In this document: one piece after another, positions 12,176 to 24,338 of the stretch | Position numbering within the stretch: position 1 is the first letter of the stretch | How the letters are laid out: every line of letters starts with the position of its first letter | Source of the DNA: Tragulus kanchil | Taxonomy: Eukaryota > Chordata > Mammalia > Artiodactyla > Tragulidae | DNA: 64,000 nucleotides | Assembly (NCBI GenBank): GCA_022376925.1 | Contig: JAIOJX010000005.1 | Span: 89,935,001-89,999,000 of the forward strand | Direction: 5' to 3' | The notes under the pieces: model-generated | The model's input: only the letters and a program-made list of their open reading frames with translations | Told to the model about the DNA's origin: nothing | The model's database searches: none | Program-made: the position numbers and the translations under genes

Positions 12176-13570
12176 CTGGTAGCTAGTTAAATCAAAAACA
12201 CAGGACAAATGTATCAGAAAAAGGCAAAACAATTACAGAAACATGTGAAACAAGTGACATGAAGGGCCCATTGCGATAGTTACTAAAAGTCTCCAGAGCA
12301 TGTGATTCGTGCTAGATTGTAGCTCTGCCGAGCATGGACACCCATGGGACACTGGCAAAGTAATTGAATTACTTTTAGCCTCAGTTGACACAGTTTGTAA
12401 GATAGGAATTATTTAATGCCCACCTTACAGAATTTGGGTACAGATTCACTTGATAGTTTACATACACACCATCACATAATAGGTATTCTTACATGTTGAT
12501 GAATGAATGAATGAATAAACAGAAGAATGAAATAGTTAACATCAACCCTGCCACATAGTAAATGTTCATTTAATGGGCCTGTTATTGTTTTGCTGGTGGT
12601 ATTTTGTAAGCCATTTTAAAGAAGGCAGAAGATGGCTCTTTCCCTTGTAACCTAATGTTAGGCTATACTCTTGTAACTTTGCCCCTTCATATGCTAAATA
12701 ATTAAGTAATGGTTGGGTAATTTGCATCTGTACCATTCTATAGAGAATACATTATAGTTCTCACTGGCATTTTGTTGCCTCAATTCCTTCAGTGTGTTTG
12801 GAGACAGGCCTAAGATAAAATAATGTAGAGTCACAAAGCACTTAAGGGAAAACTTGATTTTCAGTGGATATTTTGGCTGCAAGTAACATACCACTGGGCA
12901 ATAAGAAATGAAAGCAAGCAGGTGGGAGAAATGGTCTAAGAGAAACTCAACCAATTTCCTCAAATCTAGAGTGAGGGGAAGTAAGTGGGACTTCCATGTG
13001 ATGTAACAGAGGAGAAAACCGCAGGGGCTCAAAGTACATTTCGATCTGAAGGTTACCCTAGAAAATGCAGGAAAAATGAAGCATTTCCATTGACTGCGCA
13101 ACTGGTATAGATTTCCTGAACCAGAGGTCTGCTGCGCTTGACTAATTTGGTCAAGCAACATTAAGCAGCATGTTTTCTTGTTATAATTTATCCAGGTTAT
13201 GAGTGGTAGTGGGAAAAATAATCAATAAGGAAAAGGCAAGATAATGAAAAAAAACAATATTTATTGAGTATCCACTATAGAGCAGGCACTGTGCTAGTTA
13301 CTTTATAAGCGTTTTCTGATTTGTCATAATCGTCCCCATGTAGTCAGTGAAACACAGGTTAGTCTAGGTTTCAAATCAATCCTTTTATCTATACTCTCTG
13401 TAATGAGAAAACTGTCAGCTGACTTTAAATTTGTTTTGTCTTCCCAATTTGTTTTAATTTTTCAACATTATTTTAGATATTCGAGGGCCTTATATTCTCA
13501 TACAAGTTTTTGAATGATCTTGTCTTATTTTAGAAAATGATGGGGTTATGACTCTATAGATCTGAGAAAA

Positions 13571-13755
13571 ATTCCCTGGCTCAGCTGGTAAAGAATCCAC
13601 CTGCAATTTAGGCGGCCCTGGTTCAGTTCCTGGGTTGGGAAGATCCTCTGGAGAAGGAGGGGATAGGCTACTCACTCCAGTATTCTTGCCTGGAGAATTC
13701 CATGGCTTGTCCATGGGGTCACAAAGAGTTGGACACGACTGAGTCACTTTCTGGC
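13571..13755 (+). mobile_element. Bov-tA-type SINE
   Basis: Plus-strand ruminant tRNA SINE: ATTCCCTGGCTCAGCTGG head, GGTTCAGTTCCTGG B-box region, TATTCTTGCCTGGAGAATTC and terminal AGTTGGACACGACTGAGTCA. It is flanked by an unusually long imperfect direct repeat (about 13521-13570 and 13757-13809). Confidence 0.9.
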
Positions 13756-13809
13756 CTGTCTATTTTAAAAAAAATGGTGGAATTATTACTCTATAGAATT
13801 GAGAAAAAT

Positions 13810-14890
13810 AGATACTTTAATAATGTTGGTACTTCGACTTCATGAATGAATGATATCTCTGCATTTATTTACGTCGTTAATTTCTCTCAGCAGTGATTTC
13901 AGTGTAATTTCAATGTGAAGGTCTTGAGTGTCTTCATTAGATTCATTCCTAAATATCTTGCAGATTATATTGCTTCAAAAATGGGTTTCTTTTTTTAAAT
14001 TCCATTTTCTGATTATTCACAGCCAATAGATGATTTTTTGGTATTGATCTTGTATTCTGAAACCAAACTAAATTCACTTACTGATTTTAGAAGTTGTTTT
14101 TAAATTACTTAGCATTTGTCTGTATAAACAAGTCATGTCATTTATGAAAAGGGTCAGTTTTACACTTTCTTTTCACTCTTTATGAATTTATTTCTATTCT
14201 TTGCCTTATTTATCACACTGTTAAAGTCTCCTGTATAATGCTAAATTGAAGTGGTAAGAGGGGCCATGACTATTTCACCTCTCCAACATTTAATAGGAAA
14301 GTTAAGCATACCACTGTTATGTATCATGGTAGCTTATGCAGGTCTTCAATAGACCATTAAAAAATCATACTGAGGAAATTTCTTTCTGTTTCTAACTCAG
14401 CAAGGTTTGTTTTATTATCATATGTGATTGGAATTTTGTTAAATGAATTGTCTGCTCCTCTTGAAATGACCATACAGATTTTCTTTCCTTTATTAGTTAC
14501 TGTGATACATTGTATTCCTTGATTCAACTTTGCATTCTTCAAATAAACCCCACTTTACTGCTAAATTCAATTTTGCTAATATTTTCTAGGGCATTTTTTT
14601 CTGAGTTTATCTTGATGAGAGAGATCATTCTGTATTTTTCTATTGTTAATTCCTTTGTTAGGTTTTGGTATTAAGGTTATGCTAGCCTTCTAAAATGAGT
14701 TGATTCTCTACCTCCACTATTTTCTCAAAGAGTTGGTATAACATTGGATATTTCTTCCCTAAATATTTGATGGGACTCACTAGAGAATCCGTAAGCATGT
14801 GGAATTTCCTTTGTGGGATGATTTTATGTGATTTCACTGTCTTTTTTTAAAAAAATAGCCTCTTAAGATTTTCCTTTTCATCTTGTATAA
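13810..14890 (-). mobile_element. L1 ORF2 region, antisense, decayed
   Basis: Typical reverse-strand L1 phrases: TTCATTCCTAAATATCTTGC, TTGATCTTGTATTCTGAAAC, TTAGGTTTTGGTATTAAGG and TTCTCAAAGAGTTGGTATAA. No long frame remains. The 61-residue minus-strand frame at 14357-14542 is probably a remnant of it. Confidence 0.75.
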
Positions 14891-16140
14891 GTTTTTCTTT
14901 AATTTTATTAAAGTATAGTTGATTTACAATGTGCTAATTTCTTCTGAACAGTGAAGTAACTCGTTATATATACATAAGTTCAGTTCGCTCTCTCAGTTGT
15001 GGCCGACTCTTGTGACCCCATGGACTGCAGCACACCAGGCTTACCTGTCCTTCACCATCTCCTGGAATTTGCTCAAACTCATGTCCATTGACTCAGTGAT
15101 GCCATCCAATGATTTCATGCTCTGTCACCCCCTTCTCCTCTTGCCTTCTATTTTTCCCAACATCAAGAGTCTTTTCCAGTGAGTGGTCTCTTCGCATCAG
15201 GTAGCCAAAGTATTGGAGCTTCAGCTTCAGTGTTAGTTCTTTCAATGAATATTCAGCATCATTTCTTTTGATCTCCTTGCAATCCAAGGGACTCTCAAGA
15301 GTCTTCTCCAGCACAACAGTTCAAAGGCATCAGTTCTTTGGCGCTTAGCCTTCTTTATGGTCCGACTCTCAAATCCATGCATGACTACTGGGAAAACCAT
15401 AGCTTTGACTATATGGACGTATTCTTATCCTGCAATAAACCATAATGGAAATTGAATATAGTGCCTGTACTATACAGTAGGACCTTGTTACTCATCCATC
15501 CTATATATACTAGTTTGTATCTGCTAATCCCCTGTTGCCAATCCTTCTCTCCCATCCTCTCATCTACTCACCTTGGCAACCACAGGTCTATTCTCTATGT
15601 CTGTGAGTCTGTTTCTGTTTTGTGGATAGGTTCATTTGTATCCTATTTTAGACTTCACTTGTAAGTGATATCATATGGTATTTGTGTTTCTGACTTACTT
15701 CATTTAGTATGATAATCTCATCCATGTTGCTGCAAATGGCATTCTTTCATTTTTTTTAATGTCTGAGTAGTATTCCATTGTACGACATCTTCTTCATCCA
15801 TTCGTCTGTCAGTGGCCAGTTAGATTATTTCCATGTCTTGTCTTTTGTAAGTAGCACTGCTGTGACCACAAGAGGGTATGTATATTTTCGAATTATAGTT
15901 TTGTCTGAGTATATATCCAGGAGTGGAATTGCTGGATAATAGGGCAATTCTATTTAAGTTTTTAATATTGTGTGTGTTTTGATGAGTTGTATTTTTTTGA
16001 GAAAATTTTCTATTTCATCTAAATTTTCAGTTTATTGACATAAAGTCATTTATGATATTCACTTATCTTTTTATGTCTGTAGGCTTTGTCATGATAGTCC
16101 CTCTTTAATTCTTAGTATTTGTAATTTGTATTCTCAGACT
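14891..16140 (-). mobile_element. L1 3' region, antisense, interrupted by BovB
   Basis: Starts TTTATTAAAGTATAGTTGAT and continues after the BovB insert with TACTATACAGTAGGACCTTG, TCTGTGAGTCTGTTTCTGTT and GAGTAGTATTCCATTGTA. These are hallmarks of cattle-type L1 3' sequence in reverse. The BovB piece at 14978-15420 split it, so BovB landed later. Confidence 0.8.
14978..15420 (-). mobile_element. BovB LINE 3' end with reverse-transcriptase C-terminal remnant
   Basis: Antisense BovB. The minus-strand frame at 15093-15314 reads MLEKTLESPLDCKEI and, later, NRRQEEKGVTEHEIIGWHH, which matches the C-terminal end of BovB ORF2. It is a truncated dead copy (442 bp against about 3 kb for a full element) nested in an L1 3' end. 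Confidence 0.88.
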
Positions 16141-16388
16141 TTTAAGACATTAGTTGCATTGCGTAAAAAAACCACCCCAAGTTTAATAACAAACTAATAA
16201 CCGTTTATGTCGCTGTGGGTAGGCCTGTGATCAGCTAGGCAGTTCTTAGGGTCCTTCAGGTTTACACCCGAGTCTTTGCTTGGCTGCCAGTCCACCAGGC
16301 AGCTCTGCTTCTGGGACTGGAGTGGCTTTGGCTGCAGCAGTGAGGCTGGCGGGCCATTTGTGTCTCCTTACCATCCAGCCTTGTTCAC
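16141..16388. other. Possible old MER-type element
   Basis: TTTATGTCGCTGTGGGTAGG, GATCAGCTAGGCAGTTCTTA and TTGCTTGGCTGCCAGTCCAC resemble an old DNA-transposon or LTR pattern, but I cannot name it. No gene. Confidence 0.3.
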
Positions 16389-17224
16389 ATGGTGGATCAT
16401 CAGTATTCCTGGAGAGAGTGAAAATATGAAAACCCTCTAACTTCTAGGTGTTGGGTTACAATTGCTTTTTTCCCCACATTCTTTTGACCAAAGTATGTCA
16501 TAAGAACAATTCAGAATTAGTTTTAAGGTGACAAAACCGACCTACCACCAATTCCAAATAACTGAGGCTGAAGGGTAGGGGAGACTTAGCATCATTTTAG
16601 CAATCTTTCACATATTAAGGTGCATAATTATAGAACAACTGTTATGTACATGTGCGTGTGCTGTTAGGAATATGGCAATTTTGTGTAACTAGACTTATCA
16701 GTATTGTGGCATGACAATCTTTTTGCATCTTTCTGGATTTTACAGAACATTCAATTCTTTGATGTCCCACCAAAAGCAACACTGTTTTTCCCATTAATAT
16801 TTAGGAAGATTTTGATGATTTATATGTTTTTTGTTTTATAAGTCAGTATATATTTTGGTTGTCGACACAACCTCAAAGCAGAGATTCAAGGTACTTTTTC
16901 GTCCATGATACTTGAGGAATTTAAAATGTGGTGCTGATAAAATTATCATAGATATGTTCACTTGGGGCTTAAAAAAAGCAGTCTGGGTCTTCAGTAATTC
17001 TCATCTATGGATAAATTGTATGTAAAAAGAAAGGTAATCAATTTACCTGGCATAGGTAATACATTTCTCTAGGTTTCTCATCTTGTCCATTAATATAGAA
17101 ATTCTTGGACATAGCAAATAAATTTCAAGTTTATCAGTTAAGTATACAGTTAAGCCTACCCATTAAGTCAAATTTGTTTTACCTTTCCAGAAGTCTATCT
17201 CTAGAAATCTACGTTACTTATGTT

Positions 17225-17465
17225 GAACTAATGTGGTGATGAGTGGTCATTTATAGCATTGTTTCTCTTGTGGAAAATTGAAGGTAATCAAAATGTCTAA
17301 TAGAAGAGGGCTGAATTTTTTTTAAAAATGTGGCATTTTCATCACAGTGAAATATTATACAACCACTTAAAAGTTACAGAAGAGTATTTAGTGGGCTGCA
17401 TGGTTGTTCATTATATATAGTTGGATTTTAATCATATGTATATATATATAAAGCAGATTGTGTTG
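17225..17465 (+). mobile_element. L1M 3' fragment, sense
   Basis: GGAAAATTGAAGGTAATCAA, then AATGTCTAATAGAAGAGGGC and GAAATATTATACAACCACTT follow the 'cattacaatggaatattatgc' order of old L1 3' ends. Second copy at about 18345-18584; the element appears to continue after the SINE at 18823-18985. Confidence 0.6.
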
Positions 17466-18344
17466 CTACTTGTATGATTATGAGTTCATGCATGCTCAAT
17501 TGCTTCAATGGTGGATCATCAGTATTCCTGGAGAGAGTGAAAATATGAAAACCCTCTAACTTCTAGGTGTTGGGTTACAATTGCTTTTTCCCACATTCTT
17601 TTGACCAAAGTATGTCATAAGAACAATTCAGAATTAGTTTTAAGGTGACAAAACCGACCTACCACCAATTCCAAATAACTGAGGCTGAAGGGTAGGGAGA
17701 CTTAGCATCATTTTAGCAATCTTTCACATATTAAGGTGCATAATTATAGAACAACTGTTATGTACATGTGCGTGTGCTGTTAGGAATATGGCAATTTTGT
17801 GTAACTAGACTTATCAGTATTGTGGCATGACAATCTTTTTGCATCTTTCTGGATTTTACAGAACATTCAATTCTTTGATGTCCCACCAAAAGCAACACTG
17901 TTTTTCCCATTAATATTTAGGAAGATTTTGATGATTTATATGTTTTTTGTTTTATAAGTCAGTATATATTTTGGTTGTCGACACAACCTCAAAGCAGAGA
18001 TTCAAGGTACTTTTTCGTCCATGATACTTGAGGAATTTAAAATGTGGTGCTGATAAAATTATCATAGATATGTTCACTTGGGGCTTAAAAAGCAGTCTGG
18101 GTCTTCAGTAATTCTCATCTATGGATAAATTGTATGTAAAAAGAAAGGTAATCAATTTACCTGGCATAGGTAATACATTTCTCTAGGTTTCTCATCTTGT
18201 CCATTAATATAGAAATTCTTGGACATAGCAAATAAATTTCAAGTTTATCAGTTAAGTATACAGTTAAGCCTACCCATTAAGTCAAATTTGTTTTACCTTT
18301 CCAGAAGTCTATCTCTAGAAATCTACGTTACTTATGTTGAACTA

Positions 18345-18584
18345 ATGTGGTGATGAGTGGTCATTTATAGCATTGTTTCTCTTGTGGAAAATTGAAGGTA
18401 ATCAAAATGTCTAATAGAAGAGGGCTGAATTTTTTTTAAAAATGTGGCATTTTCATCACAGTGAAATATTATACAACCACTTAAAAGTTACAGAAGAGTA
18501 TTTAGTGGGCTGCATGGTTGTTCATTATATATAGTTGGATTTTAATCATATGTATATATATATAAAGCAGATTGTGTTGCTACT
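18345..18584 (+). mobile_element. L1M 3' fragment, duplicate copy
   Basis: Same L1M piece as at 17225-17465, carried by duplication E. In this copy it is followed by the complete Bov-tA SINE and then by more L1M sequence, so this arrangement is the original locus. Confidence 0.6.
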
Positions 18585-18595
18585 TGTATGATTAT

Positions 18596-18811
18596 GAGTT
18601 CATGCATGCTCAATTGCTTCAATTGTGTCCAGCTCTTTTCAACCATATGGACCCTAGCCCGCCAGGCTCCTCTGTCCATGGAACTCTCCAGCAGGAATAC
18701 TGCAGTGGGTTGCCGTGCCATTCTTCAGGGGATCTTCCTGACCCAGGAATCAAACCTACATCTTCTGCATTGCAGATTGATTCTTTATTGCTGAGCCACC
18801 AGGGAAGCCCC
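18596..18811 (-). mobile_element. Bov-tA-type SINE, inserted in L1M
   Basis: Reverse-strand Bov-tA: TGTGTCCAGCTCTTTTCAAC, CCATGGAACTCTCCAGCAGG, GGATCTTCCTGACCCAGG and GAGCCACCAGGGAAGCCCC. The target-site duplication TGTATGATTAT lies at 18585-18595 and 18812-18822. Only its first 27 or so bases occur in the left copy of duplication E (about 17481-17507). Confidence 0.92.
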
Positions 18812-18822
18812 TGTATGATTAT

Positions 18823-18985
18823 ATTTTGATAGATAATGATATATATAAATTATATATGTATATATGTGTGTGTGTATATATATATATGATAATAATGATA
18901 TATAAGTGCATACATGCAAAAAAACTTAGAAGAATATACAACAAAATTGTGATGGTAGTTTTTTCTGAAGGATGGCAATATGATT
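18823..18985 (+). repeat. L1M continuation with TA/TG microsatellite
   Basis: A (TA)n and (TG)n mixture at 18840-18905 interrupts an old L1 tail (GTGCATACATGCAAAAAAAC, then a TTCTGAAGGATGGCAATATG stretch). A shorter TATA run also sits at 18550-18563. Confidence 0.6.
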
Positions 18986-18989
18986 TTTC

Positions 18990-19480
18990 TAGTTTTATTG
19001 AGGTATAGTTGACATAGGGCGTTGTATGAGTTTTAGGGATACGTGATGATTGAGTATATGTATATATAGTGAAATGATTCTCACAATATGTTTAGTTAAT
19101 GTTATCACCTCACATAGTTGCAGATTTGTTTCTGTGATGAGAACTTTTCAGATCTGTTCTCTTACCAGTTTTCAAATATGTGATACAGTATTATTGACCT
19201 TAGGTACCATGCTGTGTATTTTATTTCCAGAACTTACCTTATACATGGAAGTTGTACCTTTTTAACTTCATCTGTTTCATTCACCCTCTGCCTACTACCT
19301 GTGGCAGCCAGTAATTGCTTTCTGTATATTCAGAAGTTTGATTTTCTTAGATTTTGCATGTTGCATTTGCCTCTGTGTGTGCATGCATGTGTAAGTTTTT
19401 CTTTATTCAGTCATCTGTTGATGGGTTATTTTCATGTCTTAATTATTATAAATAATTCTGAAGTGAACATTGGGATACAG
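18990..19480 (-). mobile_element. Old L1 3' end, antisense
   Basis: TTTTATTGAGGTATAGTTGA, GTGAAATGATTCTCACAATA, CACCTCACATAGTTGCAG and CCATGCTGTGTATTTTATTT in this order are classic for reverse L1M 3' ends. Interrupted at its right side by a CHR-like SINE. Confidence 0.7.
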
Positions 19481-19487
19481 GTATCTT

Positions 19488-19783
19488 TTTTTTTTTTCTT
19501 TTTACTTTTTTTGTTTTAATTTTGGCCTCTTTTAGCAGTTTTTTATTTACTGATTTTCATCCATCTGTATTCTTTGGCCTTTGTGGGCCTCCCATTGTGA
19601 TGGCCTCTCTCGTTGCAGAGCACAGGTTCTGGGCATATGTGCTCCAGAGTACTGACACATAATTAGATATACTGGTCCAGCAGCTCCAAGGCATGTGGGA
19701 TCTTCCTGGGCCAGGGATCGAACCGATGCCCCCTTGCACTTGCAAGATGGACTCCTTACCCACTGGACCACCAGGGAATCCCC
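19488..19783 (-). mobile_element. CHR-like SINE, older copy
   Basis: Same family as the 3448-3796 element (GGACCACCAGGGAATCCCC at the head on +), but with many CpG losses and substitutions. The flanks AGGTATCT and AGATATCT resemble a decayed target-site duplication. Confidence 0.8.
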
Positions 19784-20184
19784 AGATATCTCTTAAGAGA
19801 TGATTTTTAGTTGTTGTTGTTGCTACTCTCTATGTAAGAGCCTTATAAAATCTACCAAATTACCTAAGACTCAAGATGATCTGAGTTTGCAAAAGCCTGG
19901 TTTTATTGCCACCCTAATAAAACACAGCATCATGAAATGGAATGGTTCCTTTAGAAGTTTTGTTTTGCTCTTAACATTTGCAAGAACTCATAAAGACTGG
20001 GGAAATTTTTTTCTAATAAGCATCATCTTTATTTTAAAATACCACCATTGTGAAACAGACATGTACAATTTGGGTTTGAAGCAGAACCAACATTCCTATT
20101 TTTTATTATAATTCATGTAATTGTGGCATCTAGAATCTTTTAAAAAAATCTGTTGGTTAGAAAATTACTGTTAAAAGTAGACAT

Positions 20185-20458
20185 GGGGGCTTCTCTGGTG
20201 GTCCAGTGGGTAAAGAGTCCACCTTGTAGTGCAAGGGGCACTGGTTGTATCCCTAGCCTGGGTAGATCCCATGTGCTGCAGAGCAGATGGATGGGTGTGT
20301 CCAATTATGAGCTAGCACTCTGGAGCACATATGCCCAGAGCCTGTGCTCTGCACTGAGAGAGGCCACTGTAATGGGAGGCCCACACATGTGAAAGAACAA
20401 AGATGGATGAAAATAATAAATAACTAAGAAAGAGCTTGTGGCATGAAATTTAAAAACA
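20185..20458 (+). mobile_element. CHR-like SINE, plus strand
   Basis: GGGGGCTTCTCTGGTGGTCC head, CACTGGTTGTATCCCTAGCC, then GGGAGGCCCACACATGTGAA. Flanked by AAAAGTAGACATG and AAAAGTAGATACG, an imperfect 13-bp target-site duplication. Intermediate divergence. Confidence 0.82.
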
Positions 20459-20741
20459 AAAAGTAGATACGGAAATTGGTTCTGTCTTAAACTGCTAGCT
20501 ATGGTTCTGTGTTTTTCTTGCTAGTCTAATTAATGAGCTCCCTGACAGGAAGTGTATGTTAGACGTATCTGTAGTACAGTGGTATTTCTACTTAGTAAGT
20601 TTCCGGTGGAATATAGACTTTGGCCAAATTCTGCTACATTTTACCATGGCTACAAAACTCTGTATTGGAAGTTTTGATATCTATTTTATTCTCATTGAAT
20701 AGACTGTTAATACCAATTTCCATATGAGAAATGCTTGATAC

Positions 20742-20855
20742 AAACTTCCCTAGCTGTCGAGTGGTTAAGACCCCTCTCTTTGAATGTGGAGGGCACAGGT
20801 TTGATGCCTGGTTAGAGAAACTAAGAGCCCTCATGCTGTGCAGTCAAAAAAAGAG
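20742..20855 (+). mobile_element. Short A-tailed tRNA-Glu SINE
   Basis: AACTTCCCTAGCTGTCGAGT head, AGGTTTGATGCCTGG B-box region, AGAAACTAAGAGCCC, CATGCTGTGCAGTC, then an A run. This resembles the short artiodactyl tRNA-Glu SINE ending in '...gtggccaaaaa'. Confidence 0.7.
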
Positions 20856-22564
20856 GGGTGGGTGAAAAGAAATGGCAAATGTAGTGTGTCATCTGTAATG
20901 AACAAGCACATCTTCAAGGTGGTATTGAAACTTTCTGTGACTCAGATGAAATTTGACTGTGCTGGAGAGAATTTTTGAAAGTAGGGCAGAGTGTTGTGAA
21001 GTTACCGCATCTGCAAAATAGTCAACACTTGAAACTGTTTGATTGATTGATTTTTATTGGGTTTGCTGCCAGAAGGAACAGAACGTGGCTGGGCGTGCTG
21101 AGTTGAGCACATAGGTTCCTGGGGTGGGAGGACATCTTGGGGGGGACTGGGCGCCACCCAGGTAACGCACAGGTCACTGTAGTGCTCCACGCCTGCGGCG
21201 CTGGTGTACAGGCAGCTTTTTCCATGTCAACACCTGCTCATTAGGAACTGGACCAAGGCTCCCAAAGAGCTCTCAGATGGCCTGAATCCTGTATCCCTGC
21301 CAATTCGTGCTCGAATTTAATAACAACCTTGAGGTGAAACGTGGGCCTTTCCTCACTGCTAATCTCTAAAACCATCTGGCTTTCCTTTTCTCTGAATAAC
21401 ACTTGAGTGTATGCTTTGAGGGAGGGAGGAGGCTATGGACAAATAAAGGGGAGCAAAAGGATCTGACATTTCTTAACGGACAATCCACTCTCCTTCAAAA
21501 CAGATAGAATTTCTGGTGGGTCCCAAACCTAAGCTTGTTGTTTCGTAACAAGTTGCCACCATCTTCAGTTGCTGCCCCATGGTTGGAAATCTGCACCATT
21601 CATTAACTATTGATGTCTGTCCAGGCATTAACTGCTGACTAATCTCCAGGTCACGCTTGTAATAAAATAATACCAAAAAGAAGCATATAAATCTGTGGTC
21701 ATGATTCTGATTCTTTTAGAAAGGATATACATTTTCTCTTTAATTTCCCTAGGTTTACTGCATTATTAGGAATAGGGGCGATACGCCATAAATATTTGGT
21801 GCAGTCCAAAGGAATTTAGTAGCAAATGTTTAGAAAGTAATAGTAAATTCCTAATAAATGAGAAAACATTCGAGTTGATTCTGCTCTGCCTCCTTCCCAG
21901 GGAAGGAAATAGAACATAGTAAACCAGATGTCTGTTCTATGCATTGCATGGAGAATGGCATGGCTGTGGTCTTGTTAGGAGATCTCTCAGGGTGGATGGC
22001 CATCAAATGGAATGACAGATGGTATCAACTGACCTACTGCAAATTCATTTCACCCATTCTCACTCTCCTGAGTGCTTGTTGAGTTTGGGCATCTTAAATA
22101 GTCATGTAGAATTATGCTCCTTCAATAAAAGAGGTGCTCAGTAAATATTTGTAAGTGAAGGAACTAATGAAGTTTATTTGTATGCATACAATGTGAAAAA
22201 TGCCCTTTTTCCCCACTCAGGTAACATTTCGTTCAAATACAACAGATAAACTTCCATAGGTATTGTGTAAATCCACACACATTCACACCATGTGTGTTTA
22301 CATGGATACACATATTCATGTACATACATGTCAACATGCCTAGCATTTGGTTTTGACCCTCCTGTCCATTCATCTCTTTCTCAGAGACCATCAGCACCAT
22401 ATGTCACCAGCATTGTGATGCGTTAGAATGAGAGGTCAGTCTCACTTTGTACTAAGAATGGTATTTGCATTTTTAAATGGGTAAAAACAAATCAAAAGAC
22501 GAGTAATATTCAGTGACACATGAACGTGACTCCAAGTTCCAATCAATATGCACAAATGAAATTT
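20856..22564. other. Non-coding; nothing firm
   Basis: Mostly single-copy. A GC-richer patch at 21040-21330 has, on the minus strand, short frames followed by AATAAAAATCAATC, which might be the 3' end of an unidentified retrocopy. The rest shows no gene or named repeat. Confidence 0.45.
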
Positions 22565-22740
22565 TGTTGTATCCCAACTGTATTTGTTCATTGACCTGCT
22601 GTCACTGGCTGCTTTTGCACTAGGGCAGGGAAGTCCAACAGGTGCAGCAGAGGCCAGATGGCCTGCAGAGCCCCAAATACTTGCTGTTTGGTCCTTTACA
22701 AAACTGTTTGTTGATCTCCACCTTGGAAGATATTCAATGC
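22565..22740 (+). mobile_element. Old DNA-transposon-like fragment (hAT/MER type, tentative)
   Basis: CACTGGCTGCTTTTGCACTA, then GAGGCCAGATGGCCTGCAGA and TTTGGTCCTTTACAAAAC follow a familiar mammal-wide MER pattern ('ggctgcttttgtgctacaa ... tggccctttacag'). The exact family is not fixed by eye. Confidence 0.45.
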
Positions 22741-22968
22741 AAAAAAAATTGAATGAAGCCTGCCTGGATGAAGCTACAGTTCACAATATTTGGCAAAGTA
22801 TTTCCCCATTTCACCCTTTTTTTTAGGAGATCATTGAAGTGGAATGAGAAAATTTTTCTCAGCTTTTGTTCTTTCCAAAAGGGCCTCAGAACTTTTTTCC
22901 AAAACATAAAGTTTTATGTCCCAGTACTTTTTAAAAAAATTTTTTCATCATGCCTCTTATTTTTTAGA

Positions 22969-23204
22969 ATATTTATTTTCATCCATCTTTTATTCTTTGG
23001 CCTGTGTGGGCCTCCCATTGAGGTGGCCTCTCTTGTTGCAGAGCACCAGCTCTGGGCGCATACGCTCCAGGGCGCTGGCTTGTAATTGGACACACTGGTC
23101 CAGGCGCTGCATGGCACATGGGGTCTTCCTGGGCCAGAGATCAAACCGGTGCCTCTTGCACTGCAAGGTGGACTCTGTACCCACTGGACCACCAGGGAAG
23201 CCCC
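22969..23204 (-). mobile_element. CHR-like SINE (in duplication F)
   Basis: Reverse-strand copy ending GGACCACCAGGGAAGCCCC. The tail side (22920-22968) is T/A-rich. The second copy at 24103-24338 is carried by duplication F and is not independent. Confidence 0.82.
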
Positions 23205-24102
23205 GAGTCCCAAAACTAACTCCTGTGATGATTCCTTGGAATGGTATAATGGACAAGGAAAAGGTGCCATAGTGTGGACCCGTGAATAGAAAGTTGATTC
23301 ATCTGATTTACAATTTGCCTTTTGAATCAATATGGAAGAGAAAACCGTCCAAGTTGGTAGGACAGGGAGGAAAAGGAGGAATCTCAAATACATTTAGGAA
23401 CTCTGAGTGCCAGTCTATATTACAGTTTGCCTCGACTTGATAATGCCTCATGTGTACAGTTATTGTCTTTGTGGTGACCACATTGTTTCATAAACATTAT
23501 CTATTGAAAACATATTGGTGAGAAGCATGTACTGTTATTTCCATTCCAGAAGGAAGTTGCTATAAAGTCTGCATGTAGCTCTTGGTATGGCAGTATATCA
23601 GTCCCAGATCCAAGAACATGTCTTTTTTTTTTTTTTTGCCACACATAAATCTCTGCATGGTTGATACAGTCCACAATATTATATAGGATTGCTACATGAG
23701 TTTTAATGGGAATATTTGACTATTTGGTACGATATCTGGCAGAGTGTCCAGTTGTTTTATCCTACTTCTAGTCACCTGTATGTGAAGTCATGAATCAACT
23801 AAGTAGATACTCCATTCTGTAAAACCCAGTCTTTATTTTCTTTTGTGCACCACTCTCTTATATTTGGGGGCAGCAGATGATCACTGGGTAGGCCAATAGT
23901 TTCTTTTCTTACATCTTTGAATCCTATTTGCTTCTTCACACCTTTGCCTCTTTAGTTGTCTCTTAAAAGAAATGTGTTGAAAGGAACGATATTCTTTGTA
24001 TCTTGATCAGAGCACACCAGCAAGATGTGTTGAAAGGAACGTACGTTTTATGTCCCAGTACTTTTTAAAAAAATTTTTTCATCATGCCTCTTATTTTTTA
24101 GA

Positions 24103-24338
24103 ATATTTATTTTCATCCATCTTTTATTCTTTGGCCTGTGTGGGCCTCCCATTGAGGTGGCCTCTCTTGTTGCAGAGCACCAGCTCTGGGCGCATACGCT
24201 CCAGGGCGCTGGCTTGTAATTGGACACACTGGTCCAGGCGCTGCATGGCACATGGGGTCTTCCTGGGCCAGAGATCAAACCGGTGCCTCTTGCACTGCAA
24301 GGTGGACTCTGTACCCACTGGACCACCAGGGAAGCCCC
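24103..24338 (-). mobile_element. CHR-like SINE, duplicate copy
   Basis: Identical on reading to the element at 22969-23204, including both flanks. Belongs to the right copy of duplication F. Confidence 0.82.

Larger units (their letters stand above)
11032..13342 (+). repeat. Direct duplication D
   Basis: Copies at 11032-12175 and 12198-13342, offset 1165-1167, spacer 22 bp. Differences include one lost T (CCCATTTGCG versus CCCATTGCG), a few substitutions near 11140-11180, and an A-run length change near 13250. Each copy contains MIR-like sequence. The identical 155-residue minus-strand frames are not recognisable proteins. Confidence 0.95.
16389..18623 (+). repeat. Direct duplication E (copies abut)
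   Basis: Copies at 16389-17507 and 17508-18623 touch directly. The differences I see are homopolymer lengths (T and C runs near 16470, a G run near 16577, an A run near 16971). The right end of the first copy stops just inside a Bov-tA SINE that is complete only after the second copy. Confidence 0.95.

Noticed and set aside
11529..13161. Identical 155-residue minus-strand frames as a duplicated gene
   Set aside because: They are the same chance frame in the two copies of duplication D, overlap MIR-like sequence, and show no domain or signal.
15093..15314. Reverse-transcriptase-like frame as a functional gene
   Set aside because: It is the C-terminal scrap of a truncated BovB element nested in L1.
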